Part shown: one piece after another, positions 1-12,964 of the stretch
Position numbering within the stretch: the first letter of the stretch is position 1
Layout of the letters: every line of letters starts with the position of its first letter
Source of the DNA: Takakia lepidozioides
Lineage: Eukaryota > Streptophyta > Takakiopsida > Takakiales > Takakiaceae
Length of the DNA: 64,000 nucleotides
Assembly: GCA_030704615.1 (NCBI GenBank)
Contig: CM060733.1
Span: 26,536,001-26,600,000 of the forward strand
Direction: 5' to 3'
Made by a program: the position numbers and the translations under genes
Notes under the pieces: generated by a model
What the model was told of the DNA's origin: nothing
Databases searched by the model: none
Seen by the model: the letters and a program-made list of their open reading frames with translations, nothing else

Positions 1-849
1 CTGTGCCACAAGGCTGGTTTGGACATTGCCTGCAACACCACCACAAACAGATTTCATGATTATTAGCAAGAGAGAGCATCCACACTATAGAGTCAGATCA
101 AACTCTGAGATAGCCTTACATCCGTGGTCACCGCAGATACTAATCTCAAGGGCTGGTCAAGGGATCTCAGCCCATCAGGAAGCAAAATTGAGTGTCAATT
201 TAAGAGCTGTCAAAATAGTACAAAAGGCAGCGGACTTCTTCCAGCGTTCTTAGCCCCAGCTTGCAACAGCTGTGACATGCCACTGTGCTACGCTTTTGAG
301 AGCAAGTACGCTGCAAAAACAGGTACTGTGCAGTGGAAATGTTCAGAGTGCTGCCTGTGGGTTGATCTGAGACTCAAAAATGACCATCTTGAGCAGTGAT
401 CATTATGAGCTACTCAAGAGAGAGGTTGCCAAAGAACCTTTGAACTTGGATTCTGCTAGGGTGTAAGAACAGACCCTTTCCATATATGGAATGAGTAGAA
501 CAAAAGTAGAAGTTCATTCCTGGGGGATCCAACTTATTCATCAACAGTATGCGACAAAAACAATACATATAGATCACCATTGTTGGCATACGTCGTGTCT
601 GACAAGGACTATCTCAGTATCCAGAATTGCTCTATTAAATTGGAGGACCACTCCTTTAAAGAACCCCGTAGCAATGGTTTTGGAGATGCTGCATAAATGT
701 GTGGTCTCTTTCAATGTCCAACCCCCTTATCACGAGAACATAAAAAAAATTGATAAATGGCAGGCCAACTGCACACCGACAGACGTATGCATCGATAACA
801 CTGGCCTTACGTGAAAGCTTAGTGGAAACTTGGGATAAAATAAATGTAC
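1..849 (-). other. COP1 downstream intron, no exon found
   Basis: After the exon ending at 850, whose donor reads GTACAT on the minus strand, no sequence matching the expected last COP1 WD40 exon (ISAVCWK and SQGTIKVL type motifs) was found on the minus strand. The stretch is most simply the last intron. Short open frames on either strand show no recognisable domain. Confidence 0.5.
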
Positions 850-3800
850 CTTGTGATAGACAAAGACCTCATTTGTCTCACTGCCGCACGCAATATATTC
901 GCTGTTGACAGTCAACCCCACAAAATTCTTCTCATTTGTGTGCCCCTTCAGAGTTCTAATCTGCTCCCATCATACATCCAGGCCGACAACACCACGAGTC
1001 AACAAAGGAGGAGCTGCTCTTCATATCAGGCCTAAGTATTATGCTCTAAAGCACCTACTTCCAATGAATTCCCTGCAACCAAGTAAGTTCAGGGCTCAAA
1101 TAAGCCAGAGGGCAGGTAGGATCACCTACTGGAACAGGCCAGACAATTCTCATTAGTAGTCTGCGTTCAGTTCCTAATGATTGAACAACTTACCATGATA
1201 GCTTAACAGAAGTCCCAAAACAAGAATGCCCTAATCAACCTCGATGAGATGCAGGTAGAAACCATCCCTCATTGCCTTTCAGTCCTTGTCAAGACCTGCT
1301 GCGATCATTCAACTACACTTAGCGTGAGATGATGACAAGCAAGCTAGATTTAAAAGTAGGGAGAGTGAGTAACTTACAGAGGAGTTTTCTTGCACATCCC
1401 ACAGCTGCAAAGTGCTGTCGGTTGATGCAGAGGCAAGTTCATTTGGTGAAATGAATTTGACGTATGAAACAGCTTTGCGATGGCCTTTGAACACATAAAG
1501 GGGCAAATTTGCATTTCGAAGATCAAAGTAGTGAATATGGTGATCTGCTGAACCGACCTGCAAACGTCAGCTCTGTCAGACCAATTAAGTTTTTAAGCCA
1601 ACGTCACCGGGTGTACCTCCTCACCGGTATAGGGAGATCCTGGAGGAAGGAGTGCAGGAAGGAGTCTGAAGTCACAGAGTACGACACACACATACAAGGG
1701 AAAACTCGTCTTAAGTTATTCAGTCATTAATTTGATGAGGAATATCATCTATCAAGGAATAGATGTGGCAGCAGAAGGTAGGAGGAGATTACCGCGACAA
1801 AGTTGCTGGAACCTGGATTGTACTTGACACAGCATATGTTCGCCTTCATGTCTATGTTGAGCACACTCGTCTCTTGCCTTGTACACCAAACCTTTACCTG
1901 GGAAAAGTTTACAACCTGCCTCAGTCCCAACTTCAACCAATGTCTGAACAATCTCTCTCTGAGAGAGAAAAAAAGACAATATAGGAAGAAGCCTTATGGG
2001 AGAGAAAGACACCTTGCCATCATCACTTCCTGAAACCAGCATTGTTGGCTCTGTTCTTGAGAAGTCAACACTCCAGGCTCGCTTTTCATGCTCCTCGTAT
2101 TCCATAATGCTCTGCATCACTTCTTTCCTTCAGTTTCCCGTACACTTTTCTTTGCTGCTAACTCTACCAAATATTTCTCAAGGACAAAATATATCCATTT
2201 CATACGGGTAAGAGATGAGGAACTCCGAAAGTACCTGATGTGTGTTGACATCCCAGACAGTGACGATCCCTTCATAGTCACTGCTGGCAATATGGGCCTT
2301 AATGTACTTGTTCCAGCTAAGGCAGCTTAGCTTTGACCTTGTAGACATCTCCACAACTGGACAGTGGATATCAGCCAACTCATTTACCACCTGCTGGGCA
2401 CACAGATTCCACCAATTAAACATCATTGGAAGCCCACAACATAGTTGGTTTTACAGTAGTAGAGAAGTAAACAATGCACCCAACTTTGGTGACAGACTTC
2501 CATGGTCACGCACTACTGTTGCATCCTTCATCCTTGGTCTACCCATTTCTATGATTACGAGCACACCTATGCAGTTTTGATATCACCATGTCCCAATGAG
2601 AATTGCTTAAGAAGTTGTGCACTGGAATTCAGAATCTACCTGCCAAAACTTTTTCCACATTTTCCTGAGCCACAGTTCAGAATCTCACAACATACTTGTC
2701 CTCAATCAAATGAGGGTAAGGACTCTTCCCAATAGATCCATTACTCCCTGCAAGCAGCCCTGACCTCTATGATCTTAATCAATAACCTTGCACATATCTC
2801 TCCACTCACTACTCCTAGACAAGGCATCTAATGATTCCACCCCATTCACTCTCTTCCCAAGATGCTGGAATGTTACCGTTGCGAAGTCAAAGACCTTGAT
2901 GCGCCTGGAGACACCAGCTGTTGCAAAAAGTTGATCATCCCGATCAAATTCGATACTGCAGTACCACATTTTATAGATTAACTGACATGCACTTGCAAGA
3001 GATACAGGCGAATATGATGAATAGATAACCACGGTGCAAGAGCAACATCTTCTACCCTCCATGTTCATTGGGCCAAGCCTCATTCGATCAAACTTCGCAA
3101 TTTTAATCTCTCATTGTCAATGCCAGAAGCTGTCCAGCAAGCCTGTCCCTGCCCCAAAAGAACCAAAAGTGGCTCTCACTCTCTGATTCCTCATACCTAT
3201 CCAGAACTGGCACCAGGATGGCTAATGGATCGTCATATCACCTCACCTAGAAACAATATTGGACGAATGAAAAAGATCCCCGTGCCGTAGCTCTGCAATT
3301 ACGCGCAAGCGACTACAACATGCCCACACAACAAAAGAAATAAGTTGATGAAATTGCAAACAATCTGTTGTAAATTCGTTTCCAGTTTTCTATTCCTCAA
3401 TCCAGAAAACCTTTGCCCACTCACTAAATCCTACCCAGACATACCAAAACTTCATAGGAGCCAGAATGAAGGAACAGGGGTCGACTCCATTGTACTCAAC
3501 AAATTCCTGCAGAATCTGGCTAGAATACAAACTGGACTTCACAAACAGTTCAGGAGGCCCCACCACAACAAGACACAGCCATGAACCTAGCACATGACCC
3601 ATGTCCTACTGACGTGGACTGATTTTTTGGTCTTGCCTGCTTAGGTCAACCAATCCTCACATTTCTTGTAGGCAGTCACGATGCGATACGTACTTTCGTA
3701 AGCAAAGACAGTCACACTAGTGGAACAAAGAAGCTACCTGTAGCGAGTAAAAGCAGTGAGTACAGACTGGAAATCATCCAGGCCCGTGCGGTAGCTATCT

Positions 3801-6531
3801 GGGCCCGCACAATTCCCATCATTTTTTGGACTTGACTGCTGTATTTGCTTTCGACATTGGCCTTGTGCAACTCGACGTCTTCTTTGCAAATAGGCATCTT
3901 GCAAGTCTTCGAACTGCGTTCACCACCCAACACCCAGAATTGATCACAGCTGTCTTAGGGGTGGACACCTGTATCTCTTGATTTTGTAAATGAACCTACC
4001 ATGACGGGAGGAAATTCCTTTGACACACAATGAGGTATCACAAGGTGGCACGTGACATGAAAAATGACCACCACTATCAGATACACACCACTCAGAATCA
4101 GAATCTATTCATACTTAGGAGATTTTACATTGAAGTCATGAGGAATAAGCTAAAAAAATTGTCTAATTGACCACAGATCTATGCCTTACAACTTTCAGCA
4201 CGACGACAATTGAAACAACTGTGGCTAAAAGACCCTGAATTTTTGAAAAGTTCACCTACCTCTGATAGGACTCGGCGCTTTTTGGCAACTGCTGGACCCA
4301 TATGGTGCATCCCTTGAGAATCCGAGAAATAATTTTCGTGAGAGCCCTCCACAGGATACAGTTGTATCTTGAAGGGACTGAAAGGAAAGCTTTGCCCTTT
4401 AGACTCTTCTCCTCTATATTGCAGTGGCAGAGCCCAGTTGACTGGAACCATTGCACCTCCTTGCCCACCTCGGGATAAGGAAACTGCGGGCCTGCTACAG
4501 GCATTGTCAGCTAGCGGGTCCAAACTGGAGGAGGGCAAGGAACCAAGGGGCATGCGCATCTTCAAAGAAAACTTCTCTTTTGCCCGTGCGAGCTCTTGTC
4601 GCTGTCTCTCAACAGTGGCAATGTCGTCTTTAAGAAACTGGAGATCTCCTTGTAACTGGTTCCACAGCAACCAAACATGGTGAGTACCAAGGAGTGGTAG
4701 CATGATACTAATCAAATGCTTGACCTGCTCCATAATTGTACTCATGTAATATAGGGGACTTCTAGAATCAGCCATGTACCCAATTGCAGAAGGCCTCTTT
4801 TCAAGAAAGGCAAATCCTCTTCTCATGTGTTCCCTTGAGAGCACTAGTCCCAATAAAGCTAAATCGCCAGGAACTTGTCCTCAAACTTGTCCTCAAACAG
4901 CAACATCATACCAACACTTCACTGCTCACAGTGTTTTCTCAAGAACACCACTACCAAAAAAGTTAACTCAGATGTGGGGACATGCCCTGAAACCCTTCAC
5001 CTCCAAGCTCTACAGTATCCGTCCTCACATAATGCATCCTGCCAGACATTGCCTCATTTGGAAAATTGCAGCTCTTCATCCATAACCATTAAAACAGATT
5101 TGTCATAGTGCTGACCTCATTGAACTCCTCCTGTTTTCTTTGTCTAGATCGATACAAAAAATCCAGTAAAATCTCCATGTTGACCTCCGCCTCTTCTTCT
5201 TCGGCCTTGCACTTTTTCTCAGCTAGAAGCTGGATCAGCGAGTCTAGCTCTTTTATTGGTAGATCCACTCCCTGTGCACCCAGTCTCTGAACAATGAGCT
5301 CAAATTCCTCCAAAGACAGACGTTTGTGAGCCTAAATACCTAAGCCTGTGCTTGAGAAATCAGCGGATTAAAGTGTACCATTTCCTGGTCCTATCACACG
5401 ACCCAGAACCTACTATTTTTTCAAAAGTCAGATAGAGGTGTTCTTGATGGCAGAGAGAAGGGAGAAAGAGGGAGAGATGTTTTTGTTTCAGCCACAGGCA
5501 GTAAAAGAAAAAAAGTTCTGATGTGCCCAACAGTGCATCACAAATTACGTGCACATACAAAGCATGCTGAATTACCACCCTCGGACTGATCTCAGAGGGT
5601 CCTGCACCTCTGAACGACATGGTCCAACTTTCAACATCAAAATACAACAGTCTCTCCCACTGAAGGTCTATGATGGAAGCCACATATGACGGGACAGAGC
5701 TTCGTAAATTACCTGTTGAAGTGCAAAGCGGAGCTGCTCTGTTGGGGAGGCGTTGCTTACTAGCTGAGATGTGCATGCCTTCCTCATTAACTGCATAACC
5801 GTAAACACCACGCAACAAAGCAAAAAGTCATGCATGTCCGTTATCCACGAAGCTGAAACATTGTAGAAACGTAGCAGCTTAATGCAGAATCTGAAGGACG
5901 CTTGCAACTGTCCTCTTCAAATTCTGCCAACAATGCCAGGGCCAGAAATCAAGCCTTCAAATCAAGATAGGACGCTACAGTGAAACCAAAAGATGAAATT
6001 TTTGCCATATCAAGATTAAGTAATCATATGTTTTAGCAAGAGGTGACAAACAGATTGCTATACCTTCCCACACCAAACCTCCCCCAAGGGAGCAAGCCAA
6101 CCAGATACAGATGTCTCTTTACGTTGATGTATCGATTACTTAGATATAACATACAATCCAGCCACACTCGCTTCCTTCAGGTTGGTCTTAAAAATCACTA
6201 CGAGCCTCACCTTGTTGAGAAGGAAGTTCGGAAAGAGCTGGTTCCTGGTAAGGTAGAGCCCGCAGGAAGGGCAATTGTTCTTATTGCTCAGACTCTTCGT
6301 AATACACATATAGCAAAAACTGTGACCACAAGCCGTCAAAAACGCGTCTTTCATCGTCTGGATGCAAATTGGACATAGAAAATCCTTGTCCAGCTCCACC
6401 TTTCCGCTTACGATACAGTCATGCTTGTTCTCTCCATCGGACCATGAGCCAAGGTTCGGCTCATCTTTAACACACGAAACCGAGGGTACCTGTAGACCAA
6501 CTGACCCATCCGTCCAAGTTCCTCCCTCCAT
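850..6531 (-). CDS. COP1: COP1 E3 ubiquitin ligase (RING, coiled coil, WD40), 3' end missing
   Basis: COP1 targets photomorphogenic transcription factors such as HY5 for ubiquitination, with SPA proteins, in the nucleus. Twelve exons join in phase: 6531-6211, 5790-5713, 5331-5116, 4655-4260, 3913-3738, 3312-3247, 2955-2877, 2390-2235, 2111-2013, 1897-1793, 1557-1378, 960-850 (661 codons). The start is the ATG at 6531; an in-frame TAG lies just upstream. A C3HC4 RING has C53, C56, C68, H70, C73, C76, C87 and C90. A glutamate-rich coiled coil follows (exons 3-4), then a KKRR basic patch at the end of exon 4, then WD40 repeats from about residue 400, including [11 protein letters not shown] and [15 protein letters not shown]. 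The final WD40 exon, roughly 50 residues in known COP1, was not found in 1-849 and probably lies left of the window. No frameshift is seen. The linker before the coiled coil is longer than in angiosperm COP1. Confidence 0.95.
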
Positions 6532-8094
6532 CTCCACCTCCTCAATCAACTACAGCCTCAGATATCTAAGTCGGGCCCCAAAACCATCTCTCCGGCTTTC
6601 ACCTCAGAAATTGTCCTCAGACACCGGTAGCTTCACCAATTCACACTGGACAAGGGAAGATAACACTGAAGCGCTATTATCCTGAAGTCAATCATTGCGC
6701 CCAAGCCTACCAAACATATCCACATTATAATGCTCCGCGCGCAATGTCTACACTCACCACCCTCACTCGAATTGACCCTTCCAGAGGCACCACGACTGCT
6801 CTTCCTTCAATTGTCACCCTCCAGCACCAGAGCTCTAGAGCACACCCCGACACCGAAGAATCCAAGCACACACATCCCTGTTGTGAACCCTATCACAAAA
6901 TCATGCAATCTGCATGATTCGTCTTTTTCCAGACAACCGCACTTGAGGCTAGAATTCTGCAAGCTAGTCTTCAGCTTCGTGGAAGCAGTCCGGCCATGCA
7001 TAGCATCCTGCAATCTGGCCCTCTGCAACACCAAACCCTAGCCAAAAGCAAGCGCAGCGAGCGAACAGCAAGCGTCAAAAGGAAAGGAGCACATTGAGCC
7101 ACAGCGACTCGCGCTCCAGACGCTTCCGTTCCATGTCCATTTTTTATTTACCGCCAATTCCTCTGTTTTTACCCCTGTGTGGTCGGCCGGGCTTTCAGCC
7201 AATCTCTATATATATTATTATATAGAACTAATTTTTGCCCGTCCCTGAGTCACAATTTCCAAAAACAAAATAAAAAATAAAAAACAAATCCAAAGGAAAC
7301 AATTTTTCAAATTTGTTTTTTCGAAAAGGAAAGAGAATAGAAATAGGGCGAGAATTACTGGGCCTGCCGCCCTCCAACATTCCGGCCGGCGAGTGAGGAG
7401 CGGTAAAAAAGAAGGGGAGAGGCGAAGAGGCAAATCAAGTGCGTGCAGGGCAGCGCGCCACGTCGCAGGTGTATCAAAGCGCGGCTCGTTATTGGCGCCC
7501 GTTCTGCGGTCCCAATATCTGGAGCAGCCTGTGCCACGGGATGGATGAGGTACCGATGGAAGTAGTTCGTCATCTAGAGACGTGGACAGAGATCATCTCG
7601 TGCAGCATGCTCGCCACGCAGACGGAAGGGTGTTCTCGTTCAGCGACAGTGCTTTAGGATGGGCTTCTGTTATGACGCCGCCACGTGGCGGAGAGCCCAC
7701 TTGCTGTACTTGCTGGACGTATGACTGGAGTGACGTAGGTGTATCTTGATGTTGTGGAGGAATACGAATACGACAATACTAAATAATGATAAATTTAATA
7801 GGAATGGATAGAAAGTGTCCATCCAGGATGACAACTGCCTTCTTTTTCATCCTATGCATAACGACTCGCCACGAAACGGGAGGAGTGCTGACCAGCCACA
7901 TGTAACTTCTCTCTCTCTCTCAGCATTTCCGCTCCGTGCGTTTGCTATCACGATATGGACTAATTAGATAGCGTTCAGGAGGAGGGGGAGTTACAGGATG
8001 TACCAAGGCCGAGCAGCAGGACATGGCCTCCAAAAAATGTGGTGCCCCTCAGCATAGAGCTCATCCTCAGAGAGAAGACGCCGGCCAGAACTAA
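6532..8094. other. COP1 5' UTR and upstream region
   Basis: This is the 5' flank of COP1. The first part, to roughly 7.1 kb, could hold the leader and promoter, but no transcript start can be fixed by eye. There is a TATA-rich run near 7.2 kb and a CT dinucleotide run near 7.91 kb. Open frames here are short and have no recognisable domain. I see no gene. Confidence 0.4.
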
Positions 8095-8498
8095 GGGCCG
8101 TATCACTCTAGCGAGAGGGGCAGCGGCACTCAATTTCGGACCCTCCTATTGGTTTAAGGGAGGGCAGTGTGCAGCTCTGCCTACCACACTAGTGGCTACT
8201 GCCGGCGGGAGGCTTCGACCTTGTGTCTACACGTCACATTACCGTGAAATACGGATTTCCAAGCAGTGTCCCTTGGAAATCCACAATTTTAGGAAGACAT
8301 TTTATCCTGACGCGATTCGCGAAGGTGGTCTCCACAACCCCGTTGTGCGATGCTCTCTCCTGCTGATTTTCTTGCCGTTGGGCTTTTGCTATAGTGTGGT
8401 AACCGACTCATTGCCGCTTGGTGACATGGACCTATGTCGGTCAACAATCCTTAGCCTTCAATGTCCACGTCAGTTGTATCGCTAGTGTGGTACGGCCC
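8095..8498. mobile_element. PIF/Harbinger-like MITE, 404 bp
   Basis: The element begins GGGCCGTATCACTCTAGCGA. Its right end, read on the other strand, is GGGCCGTACCACACTAGCGA, an 18 of 20 match. TAA flanks both sides (8092-8094 and 8499-8501), the TWA-type target duplication of PIF/Harbinger and Tourist-like elements. It has no transposase domain, so it is non-autonomous. The open frame running through it is treated as chance. Confidence 0.8.
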
Positions 8499-8639
8499 TA
8501 AGAGCCACTTCACCTTCCCCTTGCCACTAATGCCTCCTTTCAAGGGTGGGCCCTTTTCGCCACGTTACCCAAAGAGCTCTCCATGACTCGTCCCAATATC
8601 TATGTGGTTTGATTTTATGGTACATCCTTGAGCTCACAG

Positions 8640-9180
8640 GTAAATACGGCCAGCTAGGTACAGTCGGGCACCTCGGTGGAGGGGGGAGGGACCGATGTCA
8701 AATTCTCCCCAACCCCCATCCTTATGGCCCGCCTAACCAGCCAGGGGGATCGGAGGGGAGCGCCCATGTCAAATTCTCCCCACCCCTCCTCCTCGCCCGC
8801 CTGCCCAGTTGGATGGGGGAGCACACCATGTCAAATTATCCCCACCCCTCCTGATCCTCCTCCAGCCCGGTCCCAACGCCTCCCTCAACGTCCCTGTTCC
8901 CCCACCCGTCCGCGACCGCCACATGGTGGATTTGTGCACCGTTGATCCCCCGATTTGATCCCCCGTCCCCACGCAATCCCTCGGTTGATCCCCCATCCCT
9001 CCGCAGCGCAAATCCCAAGCCTCTCCTGGCCTGCCATGTGGCAAACCCCACGGTGGTCCAGGCGCACAATCCCAACGCCTCTCTTGGCCCACCACGTGGC
9101 AGGCCCCACCGTCAACCACCCCTTGGTCCCCCCCTCTCTGGGATCCCCCAATCCTCTCCGGCCCTCCGCGTGGCAGTTCG
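8640..9180. repeat. C-rich tandem repeat region
   Basis: The motif ATGTCAAATTCTCCCCA recurs at about 8695, 8767 and 8829 with small changes, giving a repeat period of roughly 65-70 bp. It is followed by phrases such as GATCCCCCGTCC and repeated CCACGTGGCA-like words to about 9.18 kb. Long open frames on both strands here reflect the C-rich composition (Pro/Arg/Gly-rich products) and are not called as genes. Confidence 0.65.
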
Positions 9181-9279
9181 CATAAAGTGTTTTTAAATCG
9201 GGCGAATATGTACCCAAACGCCCGAAAAATCAAATCAGCTAGAGGCAAGCCGATGCTTAAGCGGCTGTCTGAATAGAAG

Positions 9280-10300
9280 TGGCAGCGGGCATTGGGCCCA
9301 CATGGCCATTGCTTGCCCCTTCAAAGTGGCTATTGCATGTGGGGCGCACATGGCTATTGCATGCAACATCTAGCAAGCTGACTCAACTCAACTAGCGTGG
9401 CTATTTGCATTGGGCCCACATGGCTATTGCATGCCCCTTGAAAGTGGCTATAGCATGCGGGGCCCACATGGAATCCATGCCAAGGAATGCTAGGGAAGGT
9501 TCTAGAACGGAGGTGATTTTGGCAAGGTATAGCGCAAAGTGGGAGCTCAGGCAAGGACCAGAGGGTGCAGGCGGATCGAGGGTTCGAGTAGGGTGGGTGA
9601 TTTCAAGGTGCGGGAGGAGTGGGCCCAGGTCTACGTGCAGACTGCATACAAGGAGATGGAAGGATTTTGGAAGACGGTGGTTTACTTGGGGCGGAAGGGT
9701 TGCTTGGTGCTGTGCTGATCAGCACGACATGACTTGAGGGATGTACTGTAAATAAGTGGCGTACCCTTGCTTATTACATGCGCTGTAAAGACTGTTGATG
9801 TATCGACGAACCGACGAGGTTTTATGCCGACTTGTATTATTATTATGTCATGCTCTCCGTATTGAAGGCTAAATTTTCTGCTCGAAATTACATCTCCAAC
9901 GCACTTGGCTGTATTCCATTGTGACGCCTCTACACCGAATTTATATGACATTCGAAGAGAATATGTACCCCAAGTCATAATCGGGCGAATATGTACCCCA
10001 ACTCCCCAAGTCGAATAGAAAAAAAGATCATGTAGTCGAAGCGGGTGTCTAAATGTCGAGGAGGAGGGAGAGTGTTGTGGCTATTGGATGGGGGCCACGT
10101 GGGCATGTATGGCGATTGCATGGCTGCCCACCTTGGCATTGCATGCCCACGCCAAGTATGCATGTCAGAGAGGTGGCTATTGCTTGGAGGAGCACATGAC
10201 TATTGCCCATGGAAGCGCTGCAGTCTCGTGGCTATTGCATAGTAGGCCCACGTGGGCATGTATGGCGATTGCATGCAGGTTGCATGGGCCAAGCATGCAG
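9280..10300. repeat. Degenerate repeats of a TGGCTATTGCATG word
   Basis: Words close to CACATGGCTATTGCATGC recur at about 9300, 9330, 9350, 9420 and 9445, and again from about 10,085 to 10,290 with GTGGGCATGTATGGCGATTG variants. Between them, 9.48-10.0 kb holds unique-looking sequence. This looks like a decayed minisatellite or tandemly organised transposon terminus. No coding function is evident. Confidence 0.5.
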
Positions 10301-11137
10301 CGGCTATAGAGTTTTCTAGATTCTTCATTGGAAAACCAGTGTAAGACGATCGCCATCGCTTTGAGTGTCTCTGGATCACGTCGTCATTACTCGAGTGTCT
10401 CTACATCAAAGGGAGGATGCTAGGATGTTAGGATGAGTATATTGACAATAAGTGGTGCAAGTGAAGGTGGCAGGGCTACGGCAACGGACAAAGCTGCATC
10501 GAAAGTATTCGAGGTCTCATGCATCGTAGGTGTCGGAGGATGTGATGTCCTCTTCCAATCGTTAAAAAAAACTTGTGGATGGGTGGTGTTATGTCTCACC
10601 TGCATTTTCAAATGGTAATTAGAATTCTAACTACAAGTACCCAAAAAATCAACAAAATTATAAAAGTTTATCTAGGATGGGATATCTGCCCACCATCGGG
10701 ACACACTGTTATGTGCAAATCAATCACGGCACATGTGGCTACACACTTGGAAGGGTATCTTAAGATATTGTCCAAAGTATTATGGTCAATCATTTTTTTT
10801 TTTACACAACATAACAATGCATGATATGGAAGAAGACAAAGAAATGTATACGTTATATGGTAGTGTAGAGCTGAAGAACTGGGTGTCTTTAATACCCTCC
10901 GATATTTTCAAGATGACGTTTATCTACCGCCGTCACCAACGCTCTGGAAACAGTTGACATGTACATTTTCGGGTTGTTTGTTATCAATGCTTAAATCGAC
11001 TACATTTTATGCATCGGGTATGTTTTTGCGGAAGGGAATGAATCTGCACATGTGTGAGGGTCTATGGCACACAATTCTAATGGTGCTTTATGGTGACACT
11101 CCGCGCTTTCTGGCTTTTTTTTTTCGTTTTTCCCCCT
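10301..11137. other. Intergenic, nothing recognised
   Basis: AT-rich sequence with several T-runs near 10.79 and 11.11 kb. I see no open frame with a recognisable domain, no tRNA and no clear transposon end. Confidence 0.4.
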
Positions 11138-11420
11138 GTTTTTTTATAAGGGCATGTCCGGTGTTTTTTTTTTCATATTTCCAAAATTGCTGGCGAGGCC
11201 ACCTGTGAATTCCACCCAGTGCAAAGTGGCGCTATATTCCAAGTGTCACGTTCTCATTGGTCCACGTCGCCAAGATTAGGCTCCTGAAATTTATCTCCTG
11301 GTTCATTTTGGCGAAAATCTCGGAGTTTACCCCCCATAATTCCTTTGTACAAGTAGCTGACCGAGTTTCCAGGTCAAAATCTGGTGATTTTTCGCCAGAA
11401 AGAAAAACATTGGGCGTGTC
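11138..11420. repeat. Dispersed repeat, copy 1
   Basis: This stretch resembles 24,830-25,120 over its length. Shared landmarks in the same order are a T-run followed by TTTCCAAAA, AAGTGTCACGTT versus AGGTGTCACATT, the TTCCTTTGTACAAGTAGC versus TTCCTTTATAAAAGTAGC block, and TTTCCAGGTCAAAATCTGG versus TTTCCAGGTCAAAATTTGG. It is a diverged pair from an unnamed repeat family with no coding domain. Confidence 0.6.
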
Positions 11421-12964
11421 GCAGCCCACAAAGCTCGTTTCGACAAGCCTTCAAAAGCATAACCAAGATGACTTAACTGGACAAATAATGCAAGTACATC
11501 CAGGGTAGGCACAGAGGGACCCATGCGGACAAAAAACCACTGGATCTCAATGTAGCACATGGTGATCGATTTAGAGAGGCCGTTGTTAATCAGGATACAT
11601 ATACTTCTATGTACTATGGACCTGTAAATCCTGATGTATATATTGATTGACTGCATATGAAAAGCGTTTCTGATTTTTGTATGGAAAATTGGCTTTCTAT
11701 TGCATTTGGTATCGTATGTAGAAGAGCTCCTCCGCCGAATTTTTGAAGATCATCAAATGAATATGTATAAGAACCAAGTCGCCAGATTGCTAGATTTTAG
11801 ATCTACATCTTGGGTCAGCGCCTTGCACAAAGGATATGCAGGGTTCAAAAACCCCATAATTCACCATATACCAAGGGGGGCAACAAATCCGGCGCCAAAT
11901 TGCTGACCCTAGATGGACAGATGTCACATCCCTAACCCTACATCCCACAAAGGCCTTTGCCTGTTTAAGCTTCAACCAATCGCCCCCCATCACATTCGCA
12001 CCGTCCCATTTCACCCACATGGCTCCATTTGGGCCACCCATTTCTCGACTCGCCACCCCCATTCCTCCGTTCGTGCCGCAATGGCCATGGCGGTTTCCTT
12101 TCCGCTCACAATTCGGCCACCTCTCTTGAGTCCTACGCCTTGTTTACACTAGGCCTTAGAATATGCAGCTGCTACTCTACTACATACACTTTGGGCATGG
12201 CGGCTGCTTTGGCGACTTTTGTAATATACTTGGGGTTTTATTTTTTTCCCCGATTTGGTTATAAAATGAGGAATCTTCAAATATATATATGTATATAGGA
12301 AATAAAGTATCTTTCATTAATGCAGTCCAGATTTGGGTGGGATCATGGATGCAGGTTTGTTGCCACCAGGCCAGATTGATGGCTTGTTTAGATACTAGGT
12401 GTAAAAGGATATGAATGGGGATTTATTTGTGATTGCGGTCCAAACGATTCCAGCCCCATTTTGCTTTCATTTTCATGCACTTTGTCGAGATGGTACTTGG
12501 ATATGGAGATGCACACGGTGAAGTGCAAGGTGTGCATTGAATTAGTAAATATGAAGGACAAGTTGTTAGTGCCAAAGTGGGACTTCCTCCAAAAACATGC
12601 TAAGTAGAAGGAAAGCATAAAAGGTAATCGGTGGGGATGTTAAGAAAGGTGACTTTTACTTCACTCCTGGATACATGCACACAAAGAACAATATGGTAAT
12701 GTATGCCTCCCGTAGCAGAGAGACTGTCCTCTAGCAAATGATAGGGAATGGAGTGGCTGGTGAGAAAAAAAATGAATGTAAAACAGTTTGCCACTGTATT
12801 CCATATTCTTCAGCAAGATAGACCCATGACTAAGTATGAATCTATGGAAGATCTTTTTAGTACTTGCATGTTCCACGGAATCCAAGAAACATTGGCTGGT
12901 AACTCTAGGTAGACTAGGGCTGATCACATGCATGCTCAAAGTGCTATAGGCTATTAGGGAGGCT
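11421..12964. other. Intergenic; possible decayed transposon sequence
   Basis: No convincing coding exon. The later part (12.4-12.96 kb) lies directly before the hAT-like pseudogene in the same orientation and may be its decayed 5' portion, but no motif could be placed with confidence. A poly-T run and an AT microsatellite-like stretch lie near 12.25-12.30 kb. Confidence 0.35.

Noticed and set aside
1-849. Last COP1 exon
   Set aside because: No minus-strand frame in this stretch resembles the expected terminal WD40 sequence.
8039-8485. A 148-codon open frame
   Set aside because: It lies almost wholly inside the MITE and shows no domain.
8769-9248. Long open frames on both strands in the C-rich repeat
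   Set aside because: They lie on opposite strands over the same tandem repeats and give only compositionally biased Pro/Gly/Arg products.
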